64,000 nt of DNA from Naasia sp. (GCF_025465545.1 NZ_JAODMK010000011.1:27469-91468); one strand, 5' to 3'. Shown: positions 50,671 through 59,279, counted from the first letter of the stretch. Made by a program: numbers and translations. The notes: a model not told the origin generated them from the letters alone.

Positions 50671-51669
50671 CTATTCGAGAGTCTGCGGGTTCCGCGTGAC
50701 GTAGTCCTCGATGTTGTCCTTGGTGAGGATCTCGACCTCACCAGGAACCTCCTGAGTCTTGCCGGTCTCGAAGTACGCGGTGATGATCTCGGCGACCTGG
50801 CGTCCGACGGTGTTCCCGTCGAGGCTCAGGGTTGCGGCGATCGCCCCGCTCTTGAGGGGCTCGTAGATGGTCTTGTTGAAGTCCCAGGTGAAGATCGGCA
50901 GGGAGTCGGTGCGTCCGGCCTGGTTGATCGCGGCGACCGCGCCCGCGCTCGGGTCGGTGAAGCAGGACCAGATCGCGTACTTGCCGGCACCCTCAGTGTT
51001 GGCGGCGAGCCAGGCGGCCGTCGCGTTCTGCGCATCGACGACCTGGCCGGGGATGGTGAACTCGTGCTCCTGGACCTTGACGTCCGTGCCGGCGAGCAGC
51101 TCCTGGCGGTACTCCTTGCGCAGACGGCAGGGGGTTCCCGGGGAGTAGTCGAGCGCGAGGACCGACGTGATGCCGTTGTCCTTGACGTACTTGATGAACA
51201 CGTCGTTGATCGGCTTCGGCGACGTGACGTCGACCGCGCCGGCCATGCCCTCCAGCAGGGGGCTGGCGATGTAGAACACCGGGATGTTGGCACCCTTGGC
51301 CTCGGACATGCACTGGGCCATCTGGTCCATGGCGTAGGTCGTCACCACGAGGGCGTTGACCTGGCGAGTGATGAACTGGCTGCAGATGCTGTTGGCCTGG
51401 CCGGGGTCACCCTGGGGGTCCTGGCTGACCACTTCCCAGCCCAGCTTCTCGAGTTCGCTCTTCGCGCCGGCTGCGGCGAGAGAGTCGAAGGGAGCCGTGC
51501 TGTCGAACTCCACGATTCCCACGGTGCCGGGAGCGTCGCCGGTGCCGGGGCTGGCGCTCGAACCGGGATCGGCCGCCCCGCCTCCACCCGAACAGGCTGC
51601 GGTGCCGATGAGGACCGCGCCGGCGATGACGCCGACTGCGATTGTGCGGCTGTGCTTCAAAAGGGACAT
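50671..51669 (-). CDS. Sugar ABC transporter substrate-binding lipoprotein
   Basis: A 332-residue periplasmic-binding-protein type I lipoprotein. The start at 51669 gives a proper signal peptide (MSLLKHSRTIAVGVIAG) ending in the lipobox IGTAAC with Cys26. The ligand domain contains SICSQFITRQVNALVVTTYA, IPVFYIASPL, VLALDYSPGTP and IFTWDFNKTIYEPLKSG. Ligand specificity cannot be read. First gene of the import operon; GGAGTA precedes the ATG. The open frame runs 43 codons further into the promoter, which is not coding. Confidence 0.92.
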   Translation of the reverse strand: MSLLKHSRTIAVGVIAGAVLIGTAACSGGGGAADPGSSASPGTGDAPGTVGIVEFDSTAPFDSLAAAGAKSELEKLGWEVVSQDPQGDPGQANSICSQFITRQVNALVVTTYAMDQMAQCMSEAKGANIPVFYIASPLLEGMAGAVDVTSPKPINDVFIKYVKDNGITSVLALDYSPGTPCRLRKEYRQELLAGTDVKVQEHEFTIPGQVVDAQNATAAWLAANTEGAGKYAIWSCFTDPSAGAVAAINQAGRTDSLPIFTWDFNKTIYEPLKSGAIAATLSLDGNTVGRQVAEIITAYFETGKTQEVPGEVEILTKDNIEDYVTRNPQTLE

Positions 51670-51816
51670 GTGACTACTCCACTCCATTGTCGATATAGCT
51701 TGCGAACGCCCGAGCATCGCGGTTCGCGAAGGCTTGGAGCGCTCCGCGGGGAACGATTCCCCAGTCGAGTTCAACCTTGAACCCGTTCGTCCGACCACGG
51801 TTGCCCGCAGGTCGCG

Positions 51817-51857
51817 ACGCTACGCGGGTGCTTACCACTTGTCAACATTACCTGACA
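51817..51857 (-). promoter_or_regulatory. Promoter and operator of the import operon
   Basis: Minus strand: TTGACA (51840-51845) and TAGCGT (51817-51822), 17-bp spacing, a near-perfect sigma-70-type promoter for the SBP gene. The inverted repeat TGTCA (51840-51844) / TGACA (51853-51857) overlaps the -35, as a repressor site would. The divergent GntR gene is the likely binder. The transcript has a leader of about 140 nt. Confidence 0.7.
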
Positions 51858-51876
51858 CCTAGTCATCTGGTACTCT
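51848..51876 (+). promoter_or_regulatory. Probable leaderless promoter of the GntR gene
   Basis: TTACCT (51848-51853) and TACTCT (51871-51876), 17-bp spacer; the -10 ends 9 nt before the ATG at 51886, so the transcript likely begins at or just before the start codon. A second inverted repeat, CCTAG (51858-51862) / CTAGG (51875-51879), overlaps this -10 and could mediate autoregulation. Confidence 0.5.
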
Positions 51877-51885
51877 AGGTCGGCC

Positions 51886-52680
51886 ATGAGCTCGTCGACA
51901 TCGCAGTCCAAGTTCCTCAGGAGCTTGAGCGCGCGCCCGCTGGTGCGCAGCGGGGCGGTCTCGCTGCACTGGCAGTGCAGCGAGGCCCTCAAGCGGACGA
52001 TAGAGGAGCTGCACTACCCCCCGGCCGTTCCACTCCCGCCGGAGAAGGAGATGGCTCTCGCCCTCGGCATCAGCCGGCCGACCCTGCGCCAGGCCATGGC
52101 GAGACTCGCGAGCGACGGCGTCATCCACACGCAGCGGGGCATCGGTGCGTTCGCGCTCGGCGGCGGTCTTGTGCGCGCCGTCGGACTCAACAGCCTGTAT
52201 CGCGACCTCATCCGCGACGGACGGACACCCACGACTCTGGTCGTGTCCATGGGCGAGTCGCTGGCCGATGACCGAACCGCGCAGGCCCTGCGCATCCCGC
52301 CAGGCTCGACCCTCCAGGAACTCGAACGCGTCCGGCTCGCGGACGGTGTGCCGATCGTGCTCATCCGCACGAAGCTCGCCCTCCCCGATGGCATCCGCCT
52401 CACCCGGGAGGGCCTGCTTTCCGATGGCCTCTACAACCAGCTGCACCGAGTCGCCGGCATCGAACTCGTCGGCGGCAACCAGACTATGACGGCTCGCAAG
52501 GTCACGCCCGTCGAGGCAGACCTGCTCGAGTTGCCGAGGGATTCGGCCGTCATGGTCGCCCAGCGTTACGCCTTCGACGCGCGGGGTCGCGGCGTCGAGA
52601 GCAGCAATATCGTGTATTCGGAGGGCACCGAGCTCTTCACGTCCGACCTGCGCGGCACGTCTGTGCGCCCGACGGACTAG
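51886..52680 (+). CDS. GntR-family (HutC/UTRA) transcriptional regulator
   Basis: A 264-residue regulator. After a ~25-residue extension, the winged helix occupies about residues 30-95 (PLPPEKEMALALGISRPTLR, then QAMARLASDGVIHTQRGIG) and a UTRA ligand-binding domain follows (LERVRLADGVPIVLIRTKLA, VMVAQRYAFDARG). HutC-type regulators usually repress their neighbours until a substrate or phosphosugar binds. It is divergent from the import operon and followed 18 nt later by the mannitol-dehydrogenase-like gene. Confidence 0.92.
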   Translation: MSSSTSQSKFLRSLSARPLVRSGAVSLHWQCSEALKRTIEELHYPPAVPLPPEKEMALALGISRPTLRQAMARLASDGVIHTQRGIGAFALGGGLVRAVGLNSLYRDLIRDGRTPTTLVVSMGESLADDRTAQALRIPPGSTLQELERVRLADGVPIVLIRTKLALPDGIRLTREGLLSDGLYNQLHRVAGIELVGGNQTMTARKVTPVEADLLELPRDSAVMVAQRYAFDARGRGVESSNIVYSEGTELFTSDLRGTSVRPTD

Positions 52681-52698
52681 CACCAGCGGAAGGACACC

Positions 52699-54189
52699 AT
52701 GCAGCTCAGCGCATCCACCATCGGCTCGCTTCCGGTCGATGTCGCGGTTCCGGGCTACGACCGCTCGAGCGTGACTGTCGGGATCGTGCACTTCGGCGTC
52801 GGCGGGTTCCATCGCTCGCATCAGGCCATGTTCGTCGACCGGCTGATGAACCGCGGCGAAGCACTGGACTGGGGAATCTGCGGCGTCGGCGCGATGCACC
52901 AGGACGCCGGCATTCGCGACGTCATGGACGCGCAGGACTGTCTCTACACCTTGGAGCTCAAACACCCCGACGGCAGCCGGGACCTGCGGGTGATCGGGTC
53001 GATCGTGCAGTTCCTGTTCGCCCCCGACGACCCCGATGCCGTCATCGAGCGCATGGCGGACCCGGCGGTGCGGATCGTCTCGCTCACGATCACCGAGGGC
53101 GGCTACAACTTCGATCAGGTGACCGGCGAGTTCGACGTGACGAACCCGGCCGTCCTCAAGGATGCCGCGCTCACCTCGCCGCCCGCGACGGTGTTCGGGC
53201 TCGTGGTCGAAGCGCTCGCCCGGCGCCGTGAACGCGGCATCGAGCCGTTCACCGTCATGTCCTGCGACAACATCCAAGGCAACGGGGAGGTCGCGAGGCG
53301 CTCCTTCTCCGCATACGCGCGACTCCGCTCCCCCGAGCTCGGCGACTGGGTCGAATCCTCGGTCGCCTTCCCCAACTCGATGGTCGACCGAATCACTCCC
53401 GTGACCACAGATGACGACCGTGCCGAGATCGCTGATCGCCTCGGGGTCACCGACGCCTGGCCCGTCGTCGCCGAGCCATTCGAGCAGTGGGCCCTCGAGG
53501 ACCACTTCCCCCTCGGACGCCCCGCGTTCGAGAGGGTCGGCGTCCAGGTCGTCGAGGACGTCGAGCCCTACGAGCTGATGAAGCTGAGGCTGCTCAACGC
53601 GACGCATCAAGGCATGTGCTACTTGGGCTACCTGGCCGGGTACCGCTACGCGCACGAGGCGTCCGCGGATCCGGCGATCGCCCAATTCCTGCTCGACTAC
53701 ATGGATTTCGAGGCGACTCCCACGCTGCGCCCGGTGCCGGGAGTGGACCTTGCGGGATACAAGCGGATGCTCATCGAGCGCTATCGCAACCCGGAGGTCC
53801 GGGACACGCTCGCTCGACTCTGCGCGGAGTCGAGCGATCGGATTCCGAAATGGCTGCTGCCCGTCGTGCGGGAGCAGCTCGCCACGGGCGGGCCCGTCAG
53901 GAACTCGGCCGCGATCGTCGCGAGCTGGGCTCGATACGTCGAGGGCGTCGACGACCAGGGCGCACCGATCACCGTCGTCGACCGCCTGCGCGACGAGCTC
54001 GTCCCCCTCGCGCAGAGCCAGCGCGAGAACATCCTCGCGTTCCTCCAGAACCGGTCGCTGTTCGGCGACCTTGCCGAGAACGACCGCTTCACCACGGAAT
54101 ACCGAGCGGCGCTCGAGTCCCTCTTCGAGAACGGCGCTCAGGCCACGGTCGAGGCCTACGCCGGCTTCTCGCCGCGGGTCGCCTCCTAG
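52699..54189 (+). CDS. Mannitol dehydrogenase-family polyol/uronate oxidoreductase
   Basis: A 496-residue long-chain dehydrogenase. GIVHFGVGGFHRSHQAMF is the N-terminal nucleotide motif; the catalytic KxxxxNxxH reads Lys295-Asn300-His303 in MKLRLLNATHQG, matching the spacing of mannitol 2-dehydrogenase. Family members interconvert mannitol/fructose, arabitol/xylulose, fructuronate/mannonate or tagaturonate/altronate with NAD(P). It is co-transcribed with the GntR gene. It most likely makes the ketose that the kinase and aldolase then process. Confidence 0.92.
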   Translation: MQLSASTIGSLPVDVAVPGYDRSSVTVGIVHFGVGGFHRSHQAMFVDRLMNRGEALDWGICGVGAMHQDAGIRDVMDAQDCLYTLELKHPDGSRDLRVIGSIVQFLFAPDDPDAVIERMADPAVRIVSLTITEGGYNFDQVTGEFDVTNPAVLKDAALTSPPATVFGLVVEALARRRERGIEPFTVMSCDNIQGNGEVARRSFSAYARLRSPELGDWVESSVAFPNSMVDRITPVTTDDDRAEIADRLGVTDAWPVVAEPFEQWALEDHFPLGRPAFERVGVQVVEDVEPYELMKLRLLNATHQGMCYLGYLAGYRYAHEASADPAIAQFLLDYMDFEATPTLRPVPGVDLAGYKRMLIERYRNPEVRDTLARLCAESSDRIPKWLLPVVREQLATGGPVRNSAAIVASWARYVEGVDDQGAPITVVDRLRDELVPLAQSQRENILAFLQNRSLFGDLAENDRFTTEYRAALESLFENGAQATVEAYAGFSPRVAS

Positions 54190-54215
54190 CCGCACCGGGG
54201 TCGTCGATCGGGCTG

Positions 54216-55217
54216 TCATGACTGAGGCTCGACGACGACCTTGAGTGATTCTGGCTCGTCGTGAGCGAGGGTCATGGCTCGGACCGATTCCGCCAGTCCG
54301 AAGCGATGAGTGATGACGCCAAGGACGTCCACCTTGCGTGAGCTGATGAGGCCGAGGGCGATCGGGTAGCAGTTCGCGTAGCGGAACACCCCGAGCACGG
54401 TGAGCTCGCGCGCCTGGAGGACCGGGACATCGATCGGGGCCGTGTCAGCACCCATCCCCACGAGCACCATCCGTCCGGCACGGGCAAGCGAGCGCATGCT
54501 CGAGAGCACGACGGGCGCGGCACCAGAACACTCGATCGCGACATCGAACTCTCCCTCGATCTCCCCGGGCAGGCGGGCGTCGAAGCCCATGCTCCTGGCC
54601 ACCGCAAGCCGGTACGGGTTCAGGTCCGAGATGGTCACCGAGCTCGCCCCGAACGAGCGGGCGACCTGGGCGACGAAGTTGCCGATCGGGCCAGCACCCG
54701 TGACGAGCACGCGATCGCCCGGACCGACCTGCCCGCGTCGGTTCGCCCACACCGCGACGGACACCGGTTCGGCCATCGCCGCCTGTTCGGCCGTGATCCC
54801 CTCCGGAGCGACGTGCGCGAAGCTCGCGTCGAAGGCGACGAACTGGCTCATCGAACCGTCGACCGGCGGGGTGGCCAGGAAGACGACATTGGGGCACAGG
54901 TTGTACCGGCCGGCGAGGCACTCGCTGCAGGTGCGATCGGGAACCCCCGGTTCGAGCGCCACGAGCTGGCCGATGCGGGCCGGGTCCACGCCCTCGCCGA
55001 CGTCGACGACGTGGCCGGCCGACTCGTGTCCCAAGATCATCGGCGAGCGCATCAGGTGGGATCCGATACGACCGTGCTCGAAGTAGTGCACGTCCGATCC
55101 ACAGACTCCGACGGCGGCGACGCGTACGAGCACCTGGCCGGTGCCGGCGGCGGGAATGGGCCGTTCCTCGATTCGGAGGTCGTTCACTGCGTGCAGGACC
55201 GCGCTGCGATTCGCCAT
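54216..55217 (-). CDS. Zinc-dependent dehydrogenase, sorbitol/xylitol-dehydrogenase-like
   Basis: A 333-residue MDR protein. Catalytic ligands: GVCGSDVHYFEHGRIG and LGHESAGHV, the typical sorbitol/xylitol dehydrogenase context. The structural lobe reads PDRTCSECLAGRYNLC, with Asp in place of the first cysteine, as occurs in several sorbitol dehydrogenases. Rossmann motif: VTGAGPIGNFVAQ. It oxidises a polyol with NAD. It follows the amidohydrolase gene with a 1-nt gap, so the two form an operon divergent from AraC. Confidence 0.92.
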   Translation of the reverse strand: MANRSAVLHAVNDLRIEERPIPAAGTGQVLVRVAAVGVCGSDVHYFEHGRIGSHLMRSPMILGHESAGHVVDVGEGVDPARIGQLVALEPGVPDRTCSECLAGRYNLCPNVVFLATPPVDGSMSQFVAFDASFAHVAPEGITAEQAAMAEPVSVAVWANRRGQVGPGDRVLVTGAGPIGNFVAQVARSFGASSVTISDLNPYRLAVARSMGFDARLPGEIEGEFDVAIECSGAAPVVLSSMRSLARAGRMVLVGMGADTAPIDVPVLQARELTVLGVFRYANCYPIALGLISSRKVDVLGVITHRFGLAESVRAMTLAHDEPESLKVVVEPQS

Positions 55218-55218
55218 C

Positions 55219-55932
55219 TCAGAGCCCCAGCAGTCGGGCGAGGTTTCCCCCGCAGACGAGAAGCCGTGCTTCCTCGGAATCCACTGTCCTGCTCACCTTC
55301 TGGTACTCCCACGTGTAGTCGCAGAAGGGGGAGTCACTTCCCCAGACGACCTTCTCTGGCCCCAGCTCACGGATCTGCACCGAAATCTCATATGCGGGCA
55401 CCCTGGCGCACTCCAGATAGAGGCTGGGATGTTCCCGCGCCGCCTCGATCGCCTCCTCGTGCATCTGGAACACCCCGCTGTGGGCCATGAGCAGGGGGAC
55501 CTCCGGATATGCGCGGGCGATCTTCGCGAACGCCGGCGGCGCGTTCAGCACGTCGGACGCCCCGTGCGCGATCACGATCAGGGCACGCTCCCGCGCAGCG
55601 TCGAGGATCGGTGCGAGCAGCGCGAGGTCGCCCAGGTTGTAGCCGTGGATGGTCGGGTGCAGCTTGATGCCGCGATAGCCACGATCCGCTCGCCGGTGCA
55701 GCTCCTCCACCGCGCTCCGGCCGACCCACGGGTTGAGCGCCATGAACGGGATGAAGCGATCCGGCCGCTCGGTCATCGCGACGTCGACTTCGTCGTTGCT
55801 GAAGCCCGCCTCGACGTGCGGGAAGATGCAGGCCAGATCGACGCCCGCCGCATCCATCCGGTCCGCGAGTTCGGCGCCCGTCTGATGCGAGCCGATCCTC
55901 GTGCCGATGTGGCTGTGCGAGTCGATGATCAT
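55219..55932 (-). CDS. Amidohydrolase-family protein (COG2159-like)
   Basis: A 237-residue TIM-barrel amidohydrolase, rather short. MIIDSHSHIGTRIG supplies the HxH metal pair, RGIKLHPTIHGYN and MAHSGVFQM further histidines, and VVWGSDSPFCDYTWEY the final Asp. The pattern fits the COG2159 group, whose members decarboxylate or hydrolyse small acids and lactones. Shared operon with a sorbitol-type dehydrogenase suggests it opens a lactone or acts on a sugar-derived acid. AGAGGGG precedes the ATG. Confidence 0.85.
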   Translation of the reverse strand: MIIDSHSHIGTRIGSHQTGAELADRMDAAGVDLACIFPHVEAGFSNDEVDVAMTERPDRFIPFMALNPWVGRSAVEELHRRADRGYRGIKLHPTIHGYNLGDLALLAPILDAARERALIVIAHGASDVLNAPPAFAKIARAYPEVPLLMAHSGVFQMHEEAIEAAREHPSLYLECARVPAYEISVQIRELGPEKVVWGSDSPFCDYTWEYQKVSRTVDSEEARLLVCGGNLARLLGL

Positions 55933-56024
55933 TGCGTCGCCCCTCTGCGAGCGGCTCCTGTCGGTCGGAGGACGGGAGCCGCGAGGCAACCCTAGGGATC
56001 GCGGCGGGGAACTTCCTAGCCTCG

Positions 56025-56044
56025 CTGATACGATCTTCTGATAC
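56025..56044. promoter_or_regulatory. CTGATAC direct repeat in the AraC/amidohydrolase gap
   Basis: CTGATAC occurs at 56025-56031 and again at 56038-56044 in an AT-richer patch of the 143-nt divergent gap. Direct repeats are the usual form of AraC-family sites, though the 13-bp period is shorter than most. GATACT in the second copy could also serve as a -10 for the AraC gene. Confidence 0.4.
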
Positions 56045-56075
56045 TTATTTGCAGAAATGGTGTGGAAGGGCGGGC

Positions 56076-57002
56076 ATGGCCAGCTTGACCGCCGCAACTG
56101 TTGCGGAGCGGCTGCTCAGGCGTTCCGCCGAGCGCGAGGTCGTCATCCAGGATCCCGCGCAGTCGATGCGGTGGAGCCAGCACGACTATCCGACGAGCGT
56201 CGCCAAGTGGAACTATCACCCGGAGTACGAGATCCACCTCATCCGCTCCACGACGGGCCGGTTCATCGTCGGGGACCACATCGGCTCGTTCGGCCCCGGT
56301 CAGGTGTCGCTCATCGGGTCGGGGGTGCCGCACGACTGGGTGAGCGACCTCGAGCCGGGAGTCGTGGCCCGCAACCGGGATGCGCTGGTGCAGTTCGACG
56401 GCGACTGGCTGAAGCGATCGACGGCGGATCTCCCCGAACTGCTGGAGGTGAAGGCGCTGCTCGAGGACTCCTCGCGCGGACTGCTCTTCAGCGGGCGCAC
56501 CGCGGCCGCCGCAGCCGGCGAGATCGAGAGCATGGGGATCACGGCCGGGCTCGCCAGGCTGGCTCACTTCCTTCAGCTGCTCGCCATCCTGACGCGCGCT
56601 CCCGAGCACGAGCGGGAACCGCTGGCGCGCGAATGGTTCACCCCGCCTCAGGCGGAGTCCCCGGAGTCCCGCGCGGTGGAGATGGGACTCCGCTACATCT
56701 TCGAGAATCTCACCGCGACGGTGCGCATGTCGGCGGCGGCGAGACTGGCGGGCATGTCCGAGCCGCGGTTCTCCCGCTTCTTCCAGCGCGCGAGCGGCCG
56801 CACCTTCAGCGAGACGGTGCGGGTGCTGCGGATCACCCGAGCGAAGATCCTGCTCGAGCAGACGAACGACCCGATCGCGGGGATCTGTTACGAAGTCGGC
56901 TTCTCGAACCTGTCCAACTTCAATCGCCAGTTCCTGCGCGAGGTGGGCATGACGCCTCTGCGGTACCGGCGGGAGGGTGCGTCCCGGACGCCTCCCGAGT
57001 AG
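56076..57002 (+). CDS. AraC-family transcriptional regulator
   Basis: A 308-residue regulator from the ATG at 56076, which has GGAAGGG nearby. The N-terminal cupin-like sensor is seen in WNYHPEYEIHLIRSTTGRF and GDHIGSFGPGQVSLIGSGVPH; the C-terminal double helix-turn-helix in RMSAAARLAGMSEPRFSRFF and ICYEVGFSNLSNFNRQF. AraC proteins of this build sense a sugar and activate neighbours. Likely targets are the divergent amidohydrolase/ADH operon and possibly the genes from 57020 on. Confidence 0.92.
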   Translation: MASLTAATVAERLLRRSAEREVVIQDPAQSMRWSQHDYPTSVAKWNYHPEYEIHLIRSTTGRFIVGDHIGSFGPGQVSLIGSGVPHDWVSDLEPGVVARNRDALVQFDGDWLKRSTADLPELLEVKALLEDSSRGLLFSGRTAAAAAGEIESMGITAGLARLAHFLQLLAILTRAPEHEREPLAREWFTPPQAESPESRAVEMGLRYIFENLTATVRMSAAARLAGMSEPRFSRFFQRASGRTFSETVRVLRITRAKILLEQTNDPIAGICYEVGFSNLSNFNRQFLREVGMTPLRYRREGASRTPPE

Positions 57003-57022
57003 CCCGTGAGGCGGCGGGGCTA
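57000..57022. terminator. Inverted repeat containing both convergent stop codons
   Basis: TAGCCC (57000-57005) and GGGCTA (57017-57022) form a 6-bp stem with an 11-nt loop. Each arm contains the TAG stop of one convergent gene (AraC on plus, zinc ADH on minus). Position suggests a bidirectional terminator. Confidence 0.4.
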
Positions 57023-58033
57023 CGCCGTGGGATCGATGTGCAGCTTCGGCCCGCTACCAGCGTGGACCGGACGCCAGCCGGCCAGCGCGTCTGCGGCTCT
57101 GCCGAGCGGAACAGTCGCTGCGACGAGCGGCGTGGGGTCGACGGAGCCGTCGGCGTAGGCCGCGATCGCGGCGTCGAGGCCGAGTGAACCGCCAAGGATG
57201 CCGGCCGCCGTGACCTCCTTGCGCACGATGCTGCGCGTGTCGGTAAGGCTCGCCTCGTGGGAGATCCCGATGAGCACGACGGTGCGGCCGGGTTCCACGA
57301 GCTCGATGGCGCGCGACGGGATGCTCGGGGCATCGGAGGCGTCGATGACGGCCCCCCACGACAGTGGCGGCAGCGTCGACGCGTCCCACGCGCCGGCGAG
57401 GCCGAGCGATCGAGCGAGGTCGAGGGACTGCGCCGAGCGGCCGAGGACGTGCACGTCGATGCCGCGCGCCACGGCGAAGAGCGCCGCCAGGAGCCCGATC
57501 GTGCCTGCACCGATCACCAGCAGGGGGCCACCCGCGACCAGTCGCGCGGCGTCAACGGCTCGCACGGCGTTCCCGCCCGGCTCCACCAGGGCGCCGAGAG
57601 TGAAGTCGACGGTGTCCGGCAAGGCCCGGAGTGCGGTCGCGGGCAGCGGCATCCGCTCGGCGATGGCCCCGGGCCATCCCCCCCTGACCCCGACCTCGTG
57701 CCGTGTCGCGCACAGGAAGTGGCGGCCGTCGAGGCAGCGCGCGCACGAGCCGCAGCCGAGCATCGTGTCGCCCGTTGCCCGGCGGCCGAGCCAGGCGGGG
57801 TCGACGCCGTCGCCGACCTCCGTCACGACGCCCGCCCACTCGTGGCCGATCCTCAAGGGGTATTCGGCATTCAGGCGCTGCAGCCGCTCGGGCGCGCCCT
57901 GGAAGAGGCCCATGTCGGTGCCGCAGATCCCCACCCGCTGGATGTCGATGACCACGAGACCGGGTGCGGCCTCCGGAGGGGCGACGTCCTCGATGGAGGC
58001 CTCCTTCTGGCCCGTGATGACGAGTGCCCTCAT
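57020..58033 (-). CDS. Zinc-dependent alcohol dehydrogenase, paralogue of the 26.6-kb gene
   Basis: A 337-residue MDR dehydrogenase. GICGTDMGLFQG and RIGHEWAGVV hold the catalytic ligands; CGSCARCLDGRHFLC is a complete structural zinc lobe; the Rossmann segment is VIGAGTIGLLAALFA. Shared blocks with the gene at 26596-27624 (GRRATGDTMLGCG, ALRALPDTVD, LGALVEPGGNAVRA) show recent common ancestry. It overlaps the AldO-like gene by ATGA, so translation is coupled to a flavin-dependent alditol oxidase. Confidence 0.9.
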   Translation of the reverse strand: MRALVITGQKEASIEDVAPPEAAPGLVVIDIQRVGICGTDMGLFQGAPERLQRLNAEYPLRIGHEWAGVVTEVGDGVDPAWLGRRATGDTMLGCGSCARCLDGRHFLCATRHEVGVRGGWPGAIAERMPLPATALRALPDTVDFTLGALVEPGGNAVRAVDAARLVAGGPLLVIGAGTIGLLAALFAVARGIDVHVLGRSAQSLDLARSLGLAGAWDASTLPPLSWGAVIDASDAPSIPSRAIELVEPGRTVVLIGISHEASLTDTRSIVRKEVTAAGILGGSLGLDAAIAAYADGSVDPTPLVAATVPLGRAADALAGWRPVHAGSGPKLHIDPTA

Positions 58034-59277
58034 CGCGCGTACACCTGGTTCTCGAGGAAGTCGCTGTGGAATTTCGCCTCTGGGTCGAGCGATCTCGCCA
58101 AGGCGCGGAAGTCAGCCATGCGCGGGTATCGCTGCTCGATCGCGGCGGCGTCCAGCGCGTAGAGCTTGCCCCAGTGCGGGCGCGGCTCGAACGGCGCGAG
58201 CGCCTCCTCGATCGCCGGGAGCACTCCGGCGATCGCTGCCGTCTCTCTGCGGAAGGTGAAGTGAATCGCCACGGTCTGCCTGTCGTATGCGGGGCTCAGC
58301 CACAGCTGATCGGCGCTCATCGAGCGGATCTCGGAACTGAGCAGGATCGGGTCGATGGAGTGGCCGAGTTCGCGAACCGCCGCGATCGCCGCCACCGCGT
58401 GACGGCGATCGACCATGTATTCGGTCTGGACCTCCTCGCCGTAGCCGGGTGGCAGCTCGCCGCGAAAATGTGCGAGTCGCTCATTCCACGGGCCCGGCAC
58501 GCCGTTCACCGTCTCGTTCGTGAGTCCCGACGGCGACACGTACTCGCCGCTCGTCTCGAGGACTGCGCCGAACAGGTCCGATCGGATGACCGGCGCTTCG
58601 TCATCCACGCGCGTCTTCACCCACACCTTCGTGAGGAGGTCGCCCTGCCACCTGCCCAGGACGTTGACGCTGTAGCCGCTCGACATGATGTCGTCGAAGT
58701 GCGCGAAGAGGCTATCCCAGGGGAGCCCGAGGTAGAGGTCCTGGCGCACCGAGTAGGAGGGGCGCGTCTCGAGAGTCAGTCGGGTGACGACGCCGAGCGC
58801 CCCCAGTGCGACGACCATGCCGTCGAAGCGCGCGTCGGTGCGATCGGCCGCGATCAGGGAGCCGTCGGCCAGCACGATCTCGAGTCCGATGACGGCCGAG
58901 GAGAGGTTGCCGTTGCGGTCGCCCGAGCCGTGAGTGCCGGTGGAGCAGGCGCCACCGATGGAGATGTGGGGCAGCGAACCGAGGTTGTGCAGCGCGAGGC
59001 CCGCCGCCTGAAGCACCCGGGCAAGCTCGCGGTAGTGCGTTGCTGAGTTGACGCTCACGCTGGCGCCATCTGGGGCGATGCGGATGTCGGGGCCGAGGCG
59101 CCCGAGGTGCACCAGTTCACCCTCGGTGTCGGCCACTGCATTGAAGGAATGGCGCGATCCGAGCGCGTGCAGCCTGGTAGCGCCCTCGACGACCCGGCGC
59201 AATTCATCCACGCTCGCGGGTTCGTGGATCGCGGTGGCGGCATAGCGATAGTTGCCTGCCCAGTTCCTCTCGTCCAC
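58030..59277 (-). CDS. FAD-dependent alditol oxidase-like protein (VAO family)
   Basis: A 415-residue flavoprotein starting with GTG. It aligns end to end with streptomycete alditol oxidase: GSRHSFNAVAD carries the histidine (His43) expected to bind FAD covalently, LPHISIGGACSTGTHGSG is the FAD-binding loop, the catalytic Glu/Arg pair is in SSEIRSMSADQLWLSP, and Lys in RPHWGKLYAL completes the site. The C-terminus DPEAKFHSDFL is typical. Such enzymes oxidise the terminal CH2OH of xylitol or sorbitol with O2, giving an aldose and H2O2. No catalase is nearby. Aldonolactone oxidase is an alternative. Confidence 0.88.
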   Translation of the reverse strand: MDERNWAGNYRYAATAIHEPASVDELRRVVEGATRLHALGSRHSFNAVADTEGELVHLGRLGPDIRIAPDGASVSVNSATHYRELARVLQAAGLALHNLGSLPHISIGGACSTGTHGSGDRNGNLSSAVIGLEIVLADGSLIAADRTDARFDGMVVALGALGVVTRLTLETRPSYSVRQDLYLGLPWDSLFAHFDDIMSSGYSVNVLGRWQGDLLTKVWVKTRVDDEAPVIRSDLFGAVLETSGEYVSPSGLTNETVNGVPGPWNERLAHFRGELPPGYGEEVQTEYMVDRRHAVAAIAAVRELGHSIDPILLSSEIRSMSADQLWLSPAYDRQTVAIHFTFRRETAAIAGVLPAIEEALAPFEPRPHWGKLYALDAAAIEQRYPRMADFRALARSLDPEAKFHSDFLENQVYAR

Positions 59278-59279
59278 CC

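Noticed and set aside
49105..51780. An 891-codon plus-strand open frame opposite the ABC transporter genes
   Set aside because: It is the shadow of three well-supported minus-strand genes and shows no family features.
51859..54219. A 786-codon minus-strand open frame opposite GntR and the mannitol-dehydrogenase-like gene
   Set aside because: Shadow frame; both plus-strand genes have intact catalytic or DNA-binding motifs.
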